Shown piece by piece: positions 1 to 7,617 of a stretch of 40,206 nucleotides of DNA. The position numbers were made by a program, and so were the translations under genes. This DNA is from Syntrophomonadaceae bacterium (GTDB taxonomy: Bacteria > Bacillota > Syntrophomonadia > Syntrophomonadales > Syntrophomonadaceae), in assembly GCA_012522955.1 (NCBI GenBank), contig JAAYJK010000006.1, positions 1 through 40,206 of the forward strand. The letters are read 5' to 3'. Each line of letters opens with the position of its first letter. Position 1 is the stretch's first letter. Under the pieces are notes generated by a model. It had not been told where the DNA came from. It saw nothing but the letters and a program-made list of their open reading frames with translations, and did no database searches.

Positions 1-1
1 G

Positions 2-472
2 ATACACTCGGGCATCAAATGGCCTAATGATGTGCTTATAAAGGGCAGAAACATAGCCGGAATACTGACTGAAGCCATTACCGCTATGGATGGCATCGAG
101 TTTATTGTGACCGGTATTGGCTTAAACGTTAACACTCTTATTGAAGATTTTCCCGAAGAATTGCGCGGTATTACCACATCAGTCCGGGAGGAAGCAGGGC
201 GCATTGTTTCACGAGTTCAGCTTCTTCAAATCCTTTTGCTACAGTTGGAGCAGCGCTACCAGCAGTTAATATCAGGTGGGTTCACTGAAATTTTGGAGAA
301 AGTAAGAAGCTTATCCCTGGTAATAGGTCGTGATATCAAAATCCACCAGGTTAGCGGAATAACTGATGGCCGGGCCATTGATATTGACAACAATGGTTTT
401 CTCCTGGTCAGGGATGGCCTGGGTAATATTCACCATCTCATGTCCGGCGAAGTACTTTTTAAACCCCAGTAA
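2..472 (+). CDS. birA: Biotin-protein ligase / biotin repressor BirA, 3' part
   Basis: The gene is cut by the left window edge and is open from base 2 to the TAA at 470-472. Its first visible residues include KWPNDVLIKGRN and GILTE, the biotin/ATP-binding core of biotin-[acetyl-CoA-carboxylase] ligases, followed by TGIGLNVN and the small C-terminal SH3-like domain. The family transfers biotin to the biotin carboxyl carrier protein. Versions with an N-terminal helix-turn-helix also repress biotin genes, but that end lies outside the window. A BirA-type operator begins 15 bases downstream, in front of bioY, which suggests this copy is a bifunctional regulator. The ATG at 32 is internal and not a real start. 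Confidence 0.93.
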   Translation: MHSGIKWPNDVLIKGRNIAGILTEAITAMDGIEFIVTGIGLNVNTLIEDFPEELRGITTSVREEAGRIVSRVQLLQILLLQLEQRYQQLISGGFTEILEKVRSLSLVIGRDIKIHQVSGITDGRAIDIDNNGFLLVRDGLGNIHHLMSGEVLFKPQ

Positions 473-486
473 GAAAACTCCCATCA

Positions 487-518
487 ACGTTAACCTGGTA
501 TTTAAAATTGGTTGACAA
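487..518 (+). promoter_or_regulatory. BirA-type operator in front of bioY
   Basis: An imperfect dyad lies here: left arm ACGTTAACC (487-495), 14-base spacer, right arm GGTTGACAA (510-518). Seven of nine positions are complementary. Arm sequence and spacing resemble known BirA operators (TTGT-AACC, 14-16 bases, GGTT-ACAA). The right arm contains the -35 hexamer of the bioY promoter, so binding would block RNA polymerase. birA lies immediately upstream and a biotin transporter downstream, which supports the call. Confidence 0.8.
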
Positions 519-540
519 TAGCTCTGGGCATGTATAATAT
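512..540 (+). promoter_or_regulatory. Sigma-A-type promoter of the bioY operon
   Basis: A consensus -35 TTGACA (512-517) is followed by TATAAT (533-538) at 15 bases or TAATAT (535-540) at 17 bases. Transcription would start near 546, giving a leader of about 40 bases before the chosen bioY start. An upstream open frame beginning at the TTG of this -35 box is therefore not the true start of bioY. Confidence 0.75.
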
Positions 541-586
541 AGTTTTAATTGGATTAGATGATATTAGCTGCCTGGAGGTATCCGCC

Positions 587-1135
587 TTGAAGCCATTTAC
601 TTACAGTCCATTGCGCTCCATGGTATACGCATCCTTTTTTGGAGCCTTAACAGCCATTGGTGCATTTATTATTGTTCCAATGCAACCCGTTCCCTTTACT
701 CTGCAGACCTTTTTCACCGCCCTGAGTGGAGTCATATTGGGTGGTAGGACCGGAGCCTTAAGTCAGGTGGTATATGTAATTCTAGGCTGCATGGGTCTGC
801 CTGTTTTTGCTGGGGGCAAGGCAGGTTTGGGCGTACTCTTGGGCCCAACCGGAGGCTATCTCCTGGGCTTTATACTTGGAGCTTATATCATTGGAAAAAT
901 AGTGGAAGCCCAGGCAGAAGAAGGTATAATAGGCATAGCCCTGGCTATATTGGCTGGTGACCTGCTTCTCTATAGCATTGGCACCCTTTGGCTCTCCATC
1001 ATTACCCACTTGTCACTTATAACTGCTATTTTTGTAGGTGTGGTACCCTTTGTTCTGCCTGAATTGGTGAAATTACTGGCTGCTGCGTTTCTGGCTTCCA
1101 GAATAAAAGCCCAATACGCTACGAGGAGAACATGA
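587..1135 (+). CDS. bioY: Biotin ECF transporter substrate-binding subunit BioY
   Basis: This is a membrane protein of 182 residues with about six hydrophobic segments. It carries BioY hallmarks: an early GAFI-VP-QPVPFTLQTFF stretch, then GARTGALSQ-like and GLPVFAGG segments, and GPTGGYLLGF. BioY captures biotin and works with an ECF ATPase and EcfT. The TTG at 587 is chosen as start because GGAGGT (574-579) sits 7 bases before it, the promoter lies just upstream, and the length then matches the family. It overlaps the ATPase start by 4 bases (ATGA), suggesting translational coupling. Regulation by biotin through the BirA operator is likely. Confidence 0.93.
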   Translation: MKPFTYSPLRSMVYASFFGALTAIGAFIIVPMQPVPFTLQTFFTALSGVILGGRTGALSQVVYVILGCMGLPVFAGGKAGLGVLLGPTGGYLLGFILGAYIIGKIVEAQAEEGIIGIALAILAGDLLLYSIGTLWLSIITHLSLITAIFVGVVPFVLPELVKLLAAAFLASRIKAQYATRRT

Positions 1136-1962
1136 TGATTGAGGTCAAAAACTTGAGCTACACTTATCAACCCCACCTCCCACCAGCCCTGCTTAATATT
1201 AACCTGACCATAGGAGAAGGGGAGTATATTGTGTTAATAGGCGCTAAAGGCAGCGGCAAAACCACCCTTATTCGCCACCTAAATGCCTTGCTGCTTCCTA
1301 GCTGTGGAGAGATTGAAATTGATGGCCTGAACACTGAGGAAAGCAAAAATCATATAGAAATAAGGCGTAAGGTGGGTATGGTTTTCCAGAATCCAGACCA
1401 TCAAATAGTGGGCATGAGCGTGGAAGAAGATGTTGCCTTTGGCCCAGGCAACCTTAATTTGCCCAGTGTTGAGGTTGGCCAAAGGGTAAAAAGGGCCCTG
1501 GAAATGGTAGGCCTAAGCGGATTTGAGAAACGAGCCCCTTACACCTTGTCCGGAGGGGAAAAGCAACTTCTGGCATTGGCCGGTTTACTCTCAATGGAGC
1601 CCAAATATATTATTTTGGATGAAGCCACTTCTTCCCTTGATCCGGCCTCCAAAGAGAAAGTGCTGACTATTCTGGACCAACTAAAGACAGGCGGAATATC
1701 CATTATTCACATTACTCATAACATGGAAGAAGCCTTGCGGGCAGACCGAGTGCTGTTAATGGGCAACGGTCAAATTATAGCCGATGGAACTGCCAGAGAT
1801 ATTCTAAACGAGACGGAAAAGCTTAAGGCTCTGGGACTGTCACCGCCCATTATAGTTGAACTTATGAGCCGACTGCATCCTTATTATGATAAGCAAAAAA
1901 GCATTATGACCGTTGACGAAGCCACCGCCGAGATTTACACTTGGCTGGAAAATAATAAATAA
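1132..1962 (+). CDS. ECF transporter ATP-binding protein (BioM/EcfA type)
   Basis: The 276-residue ABC ATPase of the energy-coupling factor class has Walker A GAKGSGKTT (about 37-45), Q-loop FQNPDHQ (85-91), signature LSGGEKQ (139-145), Walker B YIILDEATSSLD (159-170) and switch His in ITHNM (about 195). The family powers vitamin uptake together with EcfT and an S component. Here the S component is BioY, encoded directly upstream with a 4-base overlap. GAGGAG precedes the ATG. The Walker A has AKGSG where PNGSG is usual, a mild deviation. Since the ECF module of the ribosomal cluster (24.7-25.3 kb) is broken, this ATPase may serve other S components too; that is inference. Confidence 0.93.
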   Translation: MMIEVKNLSYTYQPHLPPALLNINLTIGEGEYIVLIGAKGSGKTTLIRHLNALLLPSCGEIEIDGLNTEESKNHIEIRRKVGMVFQNPDHQIVGMSVEEDVAFGPGNLNLPSVEVGQRVKRALEMVGLSGFEKRAPYTLSGGEKQLLALAGLLSMEPKYIILDEATSSLDPASKEKVLTILDQLKTGGISIIHITHNMEEALRADRVLLMGNGQIIADGTARDILNETEKLKALGLSPPIIVELMSRLHPYYDKQKSIMTVDEATAEIYTWLENNK

Positions 1963-1999
1963 AAGGAATTAAATTATACATTCCGGAAAGTAGGCCGCT

Positions 2000-2785
2000 A
2001 TGCCTGAGTTTGGACAGTATATGGACCTAAAATCTCCCATACACAGTTGCGACCCAAGGGTTAAATTACTGGCGGTCTTGGCCTTTAGCTTGATAATACT
2101 GGATCTTAACCCCACTGGTTTGATGCTGGCCAGCGGGGTTGTTTTAGCCATCTCCTGGCTGGCCAAGATCGGTATAGGTTCGCTATTTAAGAGCAGTCGC
2201 CCGGTCTGGCCTCTGCTAACCATGCTTTTCTTCATCTATGTTTTGTTTTCTCCTGTAAACTCCATACCGCTGTTCTCCCTGGCTCCGATTATGATTAGTT
2301 ATGAAGGGCTGTATCTGGGAGTATTTCAGGCGGGAAGATTCCTTCTTTTGATCCTGAGCGCGTCACTGCTAACTATGACTACATCGTTATCAGACCTTAC
2401 CATAGGGGTAGAAGCTTTGTTAAGACCTTTGCGAGTAATCGGTATTTCTTCTCACAATATAGCCTTGATGGTAGGTATGGCTATTCGGTTTATTCCCGCC
2501 CTTAGGATAGAGATGAATAATATTCAAGAAGCACAATTAGCCAGGGGTGCCAATTTACATCCGGGCAGCCTGAAGGGAAATATTAGCAGAATTATTGCTA
2601 TTGCTACTCCTTTGACCATAAACATTCTTCGCCGTTCGGATGATCTGGTAGAAGCCATGGAAGCTCGGGGATACCAAGCTGGAAGCAGAACATATCTACG
2701 CCAACTGGTTTTTAGTAGAAGTGACTATTGGGCATTGGCCATAATTTCATTTCTATTCATAATTTGTTGGATGCTGGGAACCTAA
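2000..2785 (+). CDS. ECF transporter transmembrane subunit (EcfT/BioN)
   Basis: This is a 261-residue integral membrane protein. The EcfT signature, two short Ala-Arg-Gly motifs that couple to the ATPases, is present at about residues 181-183 (QLARGAN) and 222-224 (EARGYQ). The N-terminus SPIHSCDPRVKLLAV is also typical. It forms the third gene of the bioY operon, 37 bases after the ATPase. The ribosome-binding site before the ATG is weak (GGAAAG region). At 261 residues it resembles the shared EcfT type rather than the shorter BioN proteins, so a general role is possible. Confidence 0.92.
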   Translation: MPEFGQYMDLKSPIHSCDPRVKLLAVLAFSLIILDLNPTGLMLASGVVLAISWLAKIGIGSLFKSSRPVWPLLTMLFFIYVLFSPVNSIPLFSLAPIMISYEGLYLGVFQAGRFLLLILSASLLTMTTSLSDLTIGVEALLRPLRVIGISSHNIALMVGMAIRFIPALRIEMNNIQEAQLARGANLHPGSLKGNISRIIAIATPLTINILRRSDDLVEAMEARGYQAGSRTYLRQLVFSRSDYWALAIISFLFIICWMLGT

Positions 2786-2803
2786 AGATACCCGTCCTGT
2801 ATC

Positions 2804-2829
2804 GGGCGACCACAGGTGGCCCCTACGGG
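2804..2829. repeat. Dispersed palindromic repeat, GTAGGGGCGACC family, copy 1
   Basis: It reads GGGCGACCACAGGTGGCC, then CCTACGGG, on the plus strand, close to the reverse complement of the copy at 23841-23863. The two GACC/GGT(C/G) arms form a small hairpin. It is one of three copies in the 190-base non-coding stretch between ecfT and dapL. Confidence 0.7.
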
Positions 2830-2864
2830 CTTACATCGGTGGTTGGGCGCTTGCTCCCGAAGAT

Positions 2865-2887
2865 TGTAGGGGCGGTCTTTGACCGCC
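2865..2887. repeat. Dispersed palindromic repeat, GTAGGGGCG family, copy 2
   Basis: Plus strand TTGTAGGGGCGGTC, then TTTGACCGCCA. The arms GGCGGTC and GACCGCC pair perfectly around TTT. The same core, in opposite orientation, recurs at 23680-23705. Confidence 0.75.
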
Positions 2888-2925
2888 AGTTCGGGCCTAA
2901 AACGATATTTAGGAAGAGGACCGGC

Positions 2926-2950
2926 GGGCCGACCACAGGTGGCCCCTACG
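2926..2950. repeat. Dispersed palindromic repeat, GTAGGGGCGACC family, copy 3
   Basis: The core CCGACCACAGGTGGCCCC is followed by TACG. It shares the segment CGACCACAGGTGGCCCCTAC with copy 1, about 120 bases upstream, in the same orientation. It lies 27 bases beyond the dapL stop codon. Confidence 0.7.
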
Positions 2951-2976
2951 CACTTGGTGGGCTATCACAGACCCGC

Positions 2977-4143
2977 TTAGAATTTACCAAATGCCTTGTG
3001 TATACGATCAAAGGCTTCCGCCAACCTGTCTTTATCCACTGTCAGGGTAATACGGAAATATCCTTCCCCGTGTTCTCCATAGCCCAGACCGGGGGTGATG
3101 ATTACACTGGCCTTTTCCAGGACCTCTTCCGCAAAATCTGAGGAATTATAGCCTTGAGGAACTGGAACCCATAGATAAAAGGTTCCTTTAGGGGGAGTGA
3201 TTATAAGGCCTATCTTTTTAAGCCCTGCCAGGGCAGTGTCCCGGCGCTGTTGGTAGAGTTCCTGCATCTTCTGCAAACTGTCCTGAGAGCCTTCCAGGGC
3301 TTCTATACCCGCGTACTGTATAGCCTGAAAAACGCCGGAATCAACATTGGACTTAAAGCGCCCCAGCACTTCTACCGCTGCCGGATTACCTGCGGCCCAG
3401 CCAATTCTCCAGCCGGTCATATTGTAGGGTTTGGATAATGAGTTGATCTCAATGCCTACCTCTTTAGCTCCAGGGGCTTGCAAGAAGCTGGGGGGCTTAA
3501 ACCCATCATAACAGAGCTCCGTATAGGCAGCGTCATGACAGACCAGGATATCATAATTGCGGGCAAATTCTACCACCTGGGAGAAAAAGGCCAGATCAGC
3601 CACTGCCCCGGTGGGGTTATTGGGGTAATTTAAAAACATTAATTTTGCTTTTTTGGCTACCTGCTCGGGTATATCCTCTAGGACCGGCAAGAAATTATTC
3701 TCAGCCTTCAAAGGCATGATGTGGGATTCTCCTTGGGCTAAAAGGGTGCCAATTCCATATACCGGGTAGCCGGGAGCCGGAACCAGGTTGATATCTCCTG
3801 CATTAAGGTAACAAAAGGATATATGGGCTATACCCTCTTTCGATCCTAATAGTGATACCACCTCGCTTTTAGCATCCAAATCCACGTTAAAGCGTCTCTT
3901 ATACCAGTTGGCCACGGCCTGGCGAAAGGACAACAGCCCTACTGAAGAGGGATATTGATGATTGGCAGCATCGTATATGGCCTCAGCCATTCGGTCTATG
4001 ATATGTTTGGGTGTAGGCTGATCCGGGTCGCCGATACCCAGGTTTATTATGTCCATACCCTTTTCTCGGGCTTCCTCTATCTTCTTCTCTATCCTGGCAA
4101 ACAGGTACGGGGGTAGACTTTGCATAGCATTGTTTTCTATCAT
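2977..4143 (-). CDS. dapL: LL-diaminopimelate aminotransferase
   Basis: This 388-residue fold-type I PLP aminotransferase converts tetrahydrodipicolinate plus glutamate directly to LL-2,6-diaminopimelate, feeding peptidoglycan and lysine synthesis. The sequence shows [13 protein letters not shown] near the N-terminus, NYPNNPTG (about 172-179), HDAAY with the cofactor Asp (about 204) and [15 protein letters not shown] with the PLP lysine near residue 238. The LGSKEGIAH and PGYPVYGIG segments fit DapL rather than a generic aspartate aminotransferase. AAGGAGG lies 7 bases before the ATG. dapF is 198 bases upstream on the same strand and catalyses the next step. Its amino donor, glutamate, comes from the GS/GOGAT genes further upstream. 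Confidence 0.93.
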   Translation of the reverse strand: MIENNAMQSLPPYLFARIEKKIEEAREKGMDIINLGIGDPDQPTPKHIIDRMAEAIYDAANHQYPSSVGLLSFRQAVANWYKRRFNVDLDAKSEVVSLLGSKEGIAHISFCYLNAGDINLVPAPGYPVYGIGTLLAQGESHIMPLKAENNFLPVLEDIPEQVAKKAKLMFLNYPNNPTGAVADLAFFSQVVEFARNYDILVCHDAAYTELCYDGFKPPSFLQAPGAKEVGIEINSLSKPYNMTGWRIGWAAGNPAAVEVLGRFKSNVDSGVFQAIQYAGIEALEGSQDSLQKMQELYQQRRDTALAGLKKIGLIITPPKGTFYLWVPVPQGYNSSDFAEEVLEKASVIITPGLGYGEHGEGYFRITLTVDKDRLAEAFDRIHKAFGKF

Positions 4144-4192
4144 CCTGGTCCTCCTTTAGACTTTTTGATGAATATTACTATTTGATCTCCTG

Positions 4193-4222
4193 CGAAAAAC
4201 CAAGCACAACTGCTTTATGTGC
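4193..4222 (-). terminator. Possible weak terminator between dapF and dapL
   Basis: On the minus strand GCACA-TAAAGCAGT-TGTGC is followed by TTGG and TTTTT. The stem is only 5 bp, so this is a tentative end or attenuation point for the long nitrogen operon before dapL. A perfect 10-base palindrome CCGGCGCCGG at 4289-4298 lies in the same gap; I assign it no role. Confidence 0.35.
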
Positions 4223-4341
4223 ATAAATAGGTAGTAGCCTTTTATGCAGCATGAAGGCAACACCCTGTGATAGGCCATGCCACTCCGGCGCCGGATATTT
4301 ATACATCTGAACCGCGAAATGTAACTTTTCCCAGGGAAATA

Positions 4342-5175
4342 CTATTTTAATTCTATGGTGCCATGAAAAACCTCGATTGCCGCACCGCTCATATAAACAT
4401 GGTTATCTTCTTGGTTCCACTCAATATACAACTCTCCTCCGGGCAGTCTGACGGTAGCCTTGGGTTTGGATTTGCCACTTAGTACCGAAGCAACCAAAAC
4501 GGCACAAGCCCCGGTTCCACAGGCTAGGGTTATTCCGGCTCCCCTTTCCCAGACCACCGCTTCCAGTTCCTCATCATTAAGGACCTGTACAAACTCCACA
4601 TTGGTCTTTTCTGGAAAGCTGGCATGAGTCTCGATTTGCGGTCCCCAATCAGCCAGGGGCACCAGGCTGAGGTCATCCCGGTAAATAATGCAGTGGGGAT
4701 TACCCATGGAAACTGCAGTAATCACAAATTCCTGCCCGGCCGCAGATAAGGGAATGCCGGTATTGCTAGCGCTGCCCCTCACTGGTATACGACTTGTTTC
4801 CAACTCAGGTTCTCCCATGTCCACCCGGACCAACTTCTGTCCATCGCAACTCAATATTTGGGGACAGCGGACACCGGCCTGGGTGCGAACTCGAAAGCTG
4901 TCTTTATCCACCAGACCATTCTGGCGAGCATATAATGCCACACACCTGATCCCATTGCCGCACATCTGGGCCTCGGAGCCATCAGAGTTGTAAATGCGCA
5001 TAAATATATCCTCTTCCTGGTCAGGGCCTAATAATATCAAACCATCGGCTCCAATACCCCAGTGCCGGTCACAGAGTTGCCGGGCATAAGCCTGAAATCT
5101 CTGGGCCTCCTCAAAGGAAGCCACTTCCATGAGAATAAAGTCATTGCCCAGGCCCTGCATTTTGGTAAAATTCAT
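4342..5175 (-). CDS. dapF: Diaminopimelate epimerase
   Basis: The 277-residue enzyme interconverts LL- and meso-diaminopimelate by a two-cysteine, cofactor-free mechanism. Both active-site cysteines are visible: MCGNGIRC (Cys about 72) and ACGTGACA (Cys about 219). The N-terminal FTKMQGLGNDFI and the SMGNPHCI segment are family hallmarks. The start ATG follows AAAGGGGG. It is the last gene of the run that begins at the ANTAR gene, 21 bases after the GXGXG-domain gene, so diaminopimelate synthesis appears coupled to glutamate supply. dapL follows after 198 bases. Confidence 0.95.
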   Translation of the reverse strand: MNFTKMQGLGNDFILMEVASFEEAQRFQAYARQLCDRHWGIGADGLILLGPDQEEDIFMRIYNSDGSEAQMCGNGIRCVALYARQNGLVDKDSFRVRTQAGVRCPQILSCDGQKLVRVDMGEPELETSRIPVRGSASNTGIPLSAAGQEFVITAVSMGNPHCIIYRDDLSLVPLADWGPQIETHASFPEKTNVEFVQVLNDEELEAVVWERGAGITLACGTGACAVLVASVLSGKSKPKATVRLPGGELYIEWNQEDNHVYMSGAAIEVFHGTIELK

Positions 5176-5196
5176 TTTTTACCCCCTTTCCATCTT

Positions 5197-5928
5197 TTAA
5201 CTAACAAAACCCGCATACAGACCCGCAAAAGGCCTGACGTTTTTCACTGATAATTTGGTGAATGGTTTTTCCAGTATTTTTTCCAACGGATAATTAAAAT
5301 ATATAGAATATCTATTGAGGTAGTCAATGATATTATCTAAATCCCTTTCCGAGAGCAGAGTCTTTTCAATATTAGAGGCAATATTTTTGCCCGGGTAATC
5401 TCCTCTTAAATATATCTCTCCTCCATATATACCGGTTCCGCAATAGGCCCCCACCAGGGGGTTATCATCTTTCAGACCCAGGACTATGAGGGTACCTCCG
5501 GCCATGTATTCCCCGGCAAAAGCCCCTACCGAACCCCCTACCACTATCACCGGTTTCAGCTCCCGGTAGGCTTTCATATGGATACCCAGACGATAACCGG
5601 CTTCATCCTTGATAAATAATTCTCCCCCCCGCATACCGTAACCAGCAATGTCTCCTACCCGGCCGTGTACCTGGATATGTCCACTGCTCATAGTATTGGC
5701 TACCCCTTCCTGGGCATTGCCATAGACTGTAATTTGAGGTCCATCAGCAAAAGCGGCCAAATTGTTACCGGGTACTCCGTGTAAAGTCAAGGACTTCCTG
5801 TTCTGCCAACCACAAGCTACATAACGCTGTCCACACAAGCCCTTGACCTCTATGTCCTGATCCTCTATCTGCTTAAGCAGCTGAATTAATTCCTGCTGCC
5901 CGTATTCCTCAGCATTAATCACTGCCAT
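5197..5928 (-). CDS. GXGXG-domain subunit of a split glutamate synthase
   Basis: The 243-residue protein is a right-handed beta-helix built from glycine repeats (for example GVPGNNLAAF, GNAQEGVANTM, GRVGDIAGYGMRGG, GGSVGAFAGEYMAGG). This is the fold of the C-terminal domain of the large GltB subunit and of related FwdC-type proteins. In canonical GltB it scaffolds the ammonia tunnel side; here it is a separate polypeptide. ATG 5928 is preferred because AAGGAGG lies 10 bases upstream; an in-frame TTG at 5937 sits almost on top of that site. It overlaps the upstream FAD gene by 14 bases. The fold assignment is firm; the exact role within the complex is inferred from the operon. Confidence 0.85.
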   Translation of the reverse strand: MAVINAEEYGQQELIQLLKQIEDQDIEVKGLCGQRYVACGWQNRKSLTLHGVPGNNLAAFADGPQITVYGNAQEGVANTMSSGHIQVHGRVGDIAGYGMRGGELFIKDEAGYRLGIHMKAYRELKPVIVVGGSVGAFAGEYMAGGTLIVLGLKDDNPLVGAYCGTGIYGGEIYLRGDYPGKNIASNIEKTLLSERDLDNIIDYLNRYSIYFNYPLEKILEKPFTKLSVKNVRPFAGLYAGFVS

Positions 5929-7165
5929 AGGTCTCAATCCTCCTTAATTCCTGCCAGTAAGTGAGGGGAATATTCTTCAGGGACGGTCCCTGATTTATAA
6001 ATTCCTCCCACCCACCGGCGGGAATACTTATTTTATGGCGGATAGCGTTGGTAAGAGGCCCTACTACTTCCGGTACATTAATGGCCACATATCCCCGCAG
6101 GAAATTATCCTTTATCTTGAGTTCCAACAGCTGCTCTTTGTTACCCCAGCTGAGCAAATCTGCTTCCTGGTCTTCCAAAGCTCCGGCGGAACAGATGTTC
6201 CAACCTAATAATCTAAGGGAGTTCATTAAAATATTGCCGGTATCCGGACTATTATATCCGGCCATGTTGCAACCGGCCAGATAACCTTCCTGGTGGGCAT
6301 GGGGCAGAAGGGCCATTAGCTCAGGCTTACCGCTAGTAATGTTCATGGTTTCAGCCACATCCCCTGCCGCATATATATTATCATCCGAAGTTCTAAAATA
6401 TGAATCTATCACGATACCCCGATTAACTTGCAGTTGGGCCTGCCGGGCCAGTTCAAGCTGAGGCCGGGTACCTGCCGCTATTATTACCAGATCGGCGGGG
6501 ATCAGCCTGTGGCTCTTAAGTTCCACTTTATGGTCAGGATGAATAAGAGTCACTTCCTCCCCCAGAATAATATCCCAGCCCTGTTTACTCAGGTAAGTCT
6601 GTAAAAACCCGGCCGGTCCCGGGCTTAATTGCCTAGGCAGGATGCGGGATTCTTTTTCCAGCAGCTGTACCGAACGACCCCTTTTATACAAAGCTTCGGC
6701 TGCTTTCATACCTATTAAACCGCTACCGACTATCACTGCTTGCTGTACCTTTTCTAACTCATCCTGTATCTCTTCTGCCTCTTGCAGGGTATAAAAGTTT
6801 TTTACCCAGGCCTGTTCTGCCCCTGGGATGGGAAGCTGAACCGGTCTGGATCCGGTGGCTAACAAGAGCTTATCATAGGATAACTGCCGGCCATCATCCA
6901 AAGTGAGCCGCTGAAGAGCAGGGTCAATGTGCAAGGCCTGGGCGGGAACAACCTTAACCTGCTGTTCCCGGAAAAAATTTGGAGAACGGTAATTTATATC
7001 CCGGTAAGCATCGGGATCAGAAAGATAATAGCTGATCAGGGGCCTGGTATAGGCACCTCGCTTTTCCCCATCAATAATGGTAATCTCTCCGTTTTTATCC
7101 TTATTTCTGATTCCTTCCACCGCTCCACAAGCGGCTATACCGTTGCCTACAATAAGGTATTTCAT
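5915..7165 (-). CDS. FAD/NAD(P)-dependent oxidoreductase of the glutamate synthase cluster
   Basis: The 416-residue flavoprotein has an N-terminal FAD-binding GNGIAACGA motif, a central NAD(P)H-binding VGSGLIGMKAAEAL motif (about residue 150), an ATG-RP loop and a C-terminal AAGDVAE motif that contacts FAD. This matches the NADH oxidase / nitrite reductase-like family. In the operon it most likely feeds electrons from NAD(P)H through the adjacent polyferredoxin to the FMN synthase subunit. Electron direction and partner are inferred. It overlaps the polyferredoxin gene by 4 bases and the GXGXG gene by 14, so the genes are tightly coupled. It lacks the Fe-S N-terminal domain of the normal bacterial GltD. 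Confidence 0.85.
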   Translation of the reverse strand: MKYLIVGNGIAACGAVEGIRNKDKNGEITIIDGEKRGAYTRPLISYYLSDPDAYRDINYRSPNFFREQQVKVVPAQALHIDPALQRLTLDDGRQLSYDKLLLATGSRPVQLPIPGAEQAWVKNFYTLQEAEEIQDELEKVQQAVIVGSGLIGMKAAEALYKRGRSVQLLEKESRILPRQLSPGPAGFLQTYLSKQGWDIILGEEVTLIHPDHKVELKSHRLIPADLVIIAAGTRPQLELARQAQLQVNRGIVIDSYFRTSDDNIYAAGDVAETMNITSGKPELMALLPHAHQEGYLAGCNMAGYNSPDTGNILMNSLRLLGWNICSAGALEDQEADLLSWGNKEQLLELKIKDNFLRGYVAINVPEVVGPLTNAIRHKISIPAGGWEEFINQGPSLKNIPLTYWQELRRIETYGSD

Positions 7166-7605
7166 AATTCCTCCCCCCCTGACCAGAGTTTTAAAGCCCC
7201 GTTGGGGCAGTGAATGACACAGGCAGGCAGGCCTTCACTGTCCCGACACAAGTCGCATTTAATGATCCGCCCGCTCCTGCCCGAGGGATGAACATGCCCA
7301 TAGGGGCACACCATCACACAGGTATAACACTGTACACAACGCTGTTCATCAATATATATAATACCTCCTTCATCTCGTTTAATAGCCCCGCTGATACAGG
7401 CGTGGAGGCAGGGTGCATCATCACAATGCCTGCAGGTATTGAGGCTGGATATCGGCCCGTTGACCAGCAATAAGGAGCGGGGATCTGGCTGCCCCCTTTT
7501 ATAGGCTTTTAACACCTTACCCTGATACCCATCGTGCTCAGCCGCACAGTAAATCTCACACAAACCGCAGCCCAGACAGTATTCAGGTATTGCTATAACT
7601 TTCAT
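7162..7605 (-). CDS. Four-cluster ferredoxin-type iron-sulfur protein
   Basis: This 147-residue protein has sixteen cysteines in four groups, at about 10/13/16/20, 58/61/66/70, 90/93/96/100 and 117/120/129/133. That pattern is typical of electron-transfer subunits of the HycB/DmsB/CooF type and predicts four [4Fe-4S] clusters. It has no signal peptide, so it should be cytosolic. It lies between the FMN synthase and FAD reductase genes and probably wires the two together. The start ATG lies 12 bases after the FMN-subunit stop. HycB-like proteins occur in many complexes, so the glutamate synthase role rests on context. Confidence 0.85.
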   Translation of the reverse strand: MKVIAIPEYCLGCGLCEIYCAAEHDGYQGKVLKAYKRGQPDPRSLLLVNGPISSLNTCRHCDDAPCLHACISGAIKRDEGGIIYIDEQRCVQCYTCVMVCPYGHVHPSGRSGRIIKCDLCRDSEGLPACVIHCPNGALKLWSGGEEL

Positions 7606-7617
7606 GCTCTCTCACTC

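Noticed and set aside
512-586. N-terminal extension of bioY from the TTG at 512
   Set aside because: The extension covers the promoter and part of the BirA operator; the TTG at 587 has an ideal ribosome-binding site.
2728-3141. Plus-strand open frame of 137 codons after ecfT
   Set aside because: It spans the dispersed repeats and then runs antisense through the 3' end of dapL; no ribosome-binding site and no family-like sequence.
5978-5992. Palindrome CAGGGACGGTCCCTG resembling a dispersed repeat core
   Set aside because: It is in-frame coding sequence of the FAD oxidoreductase (QGPSLK) and lacks the flanking arms.
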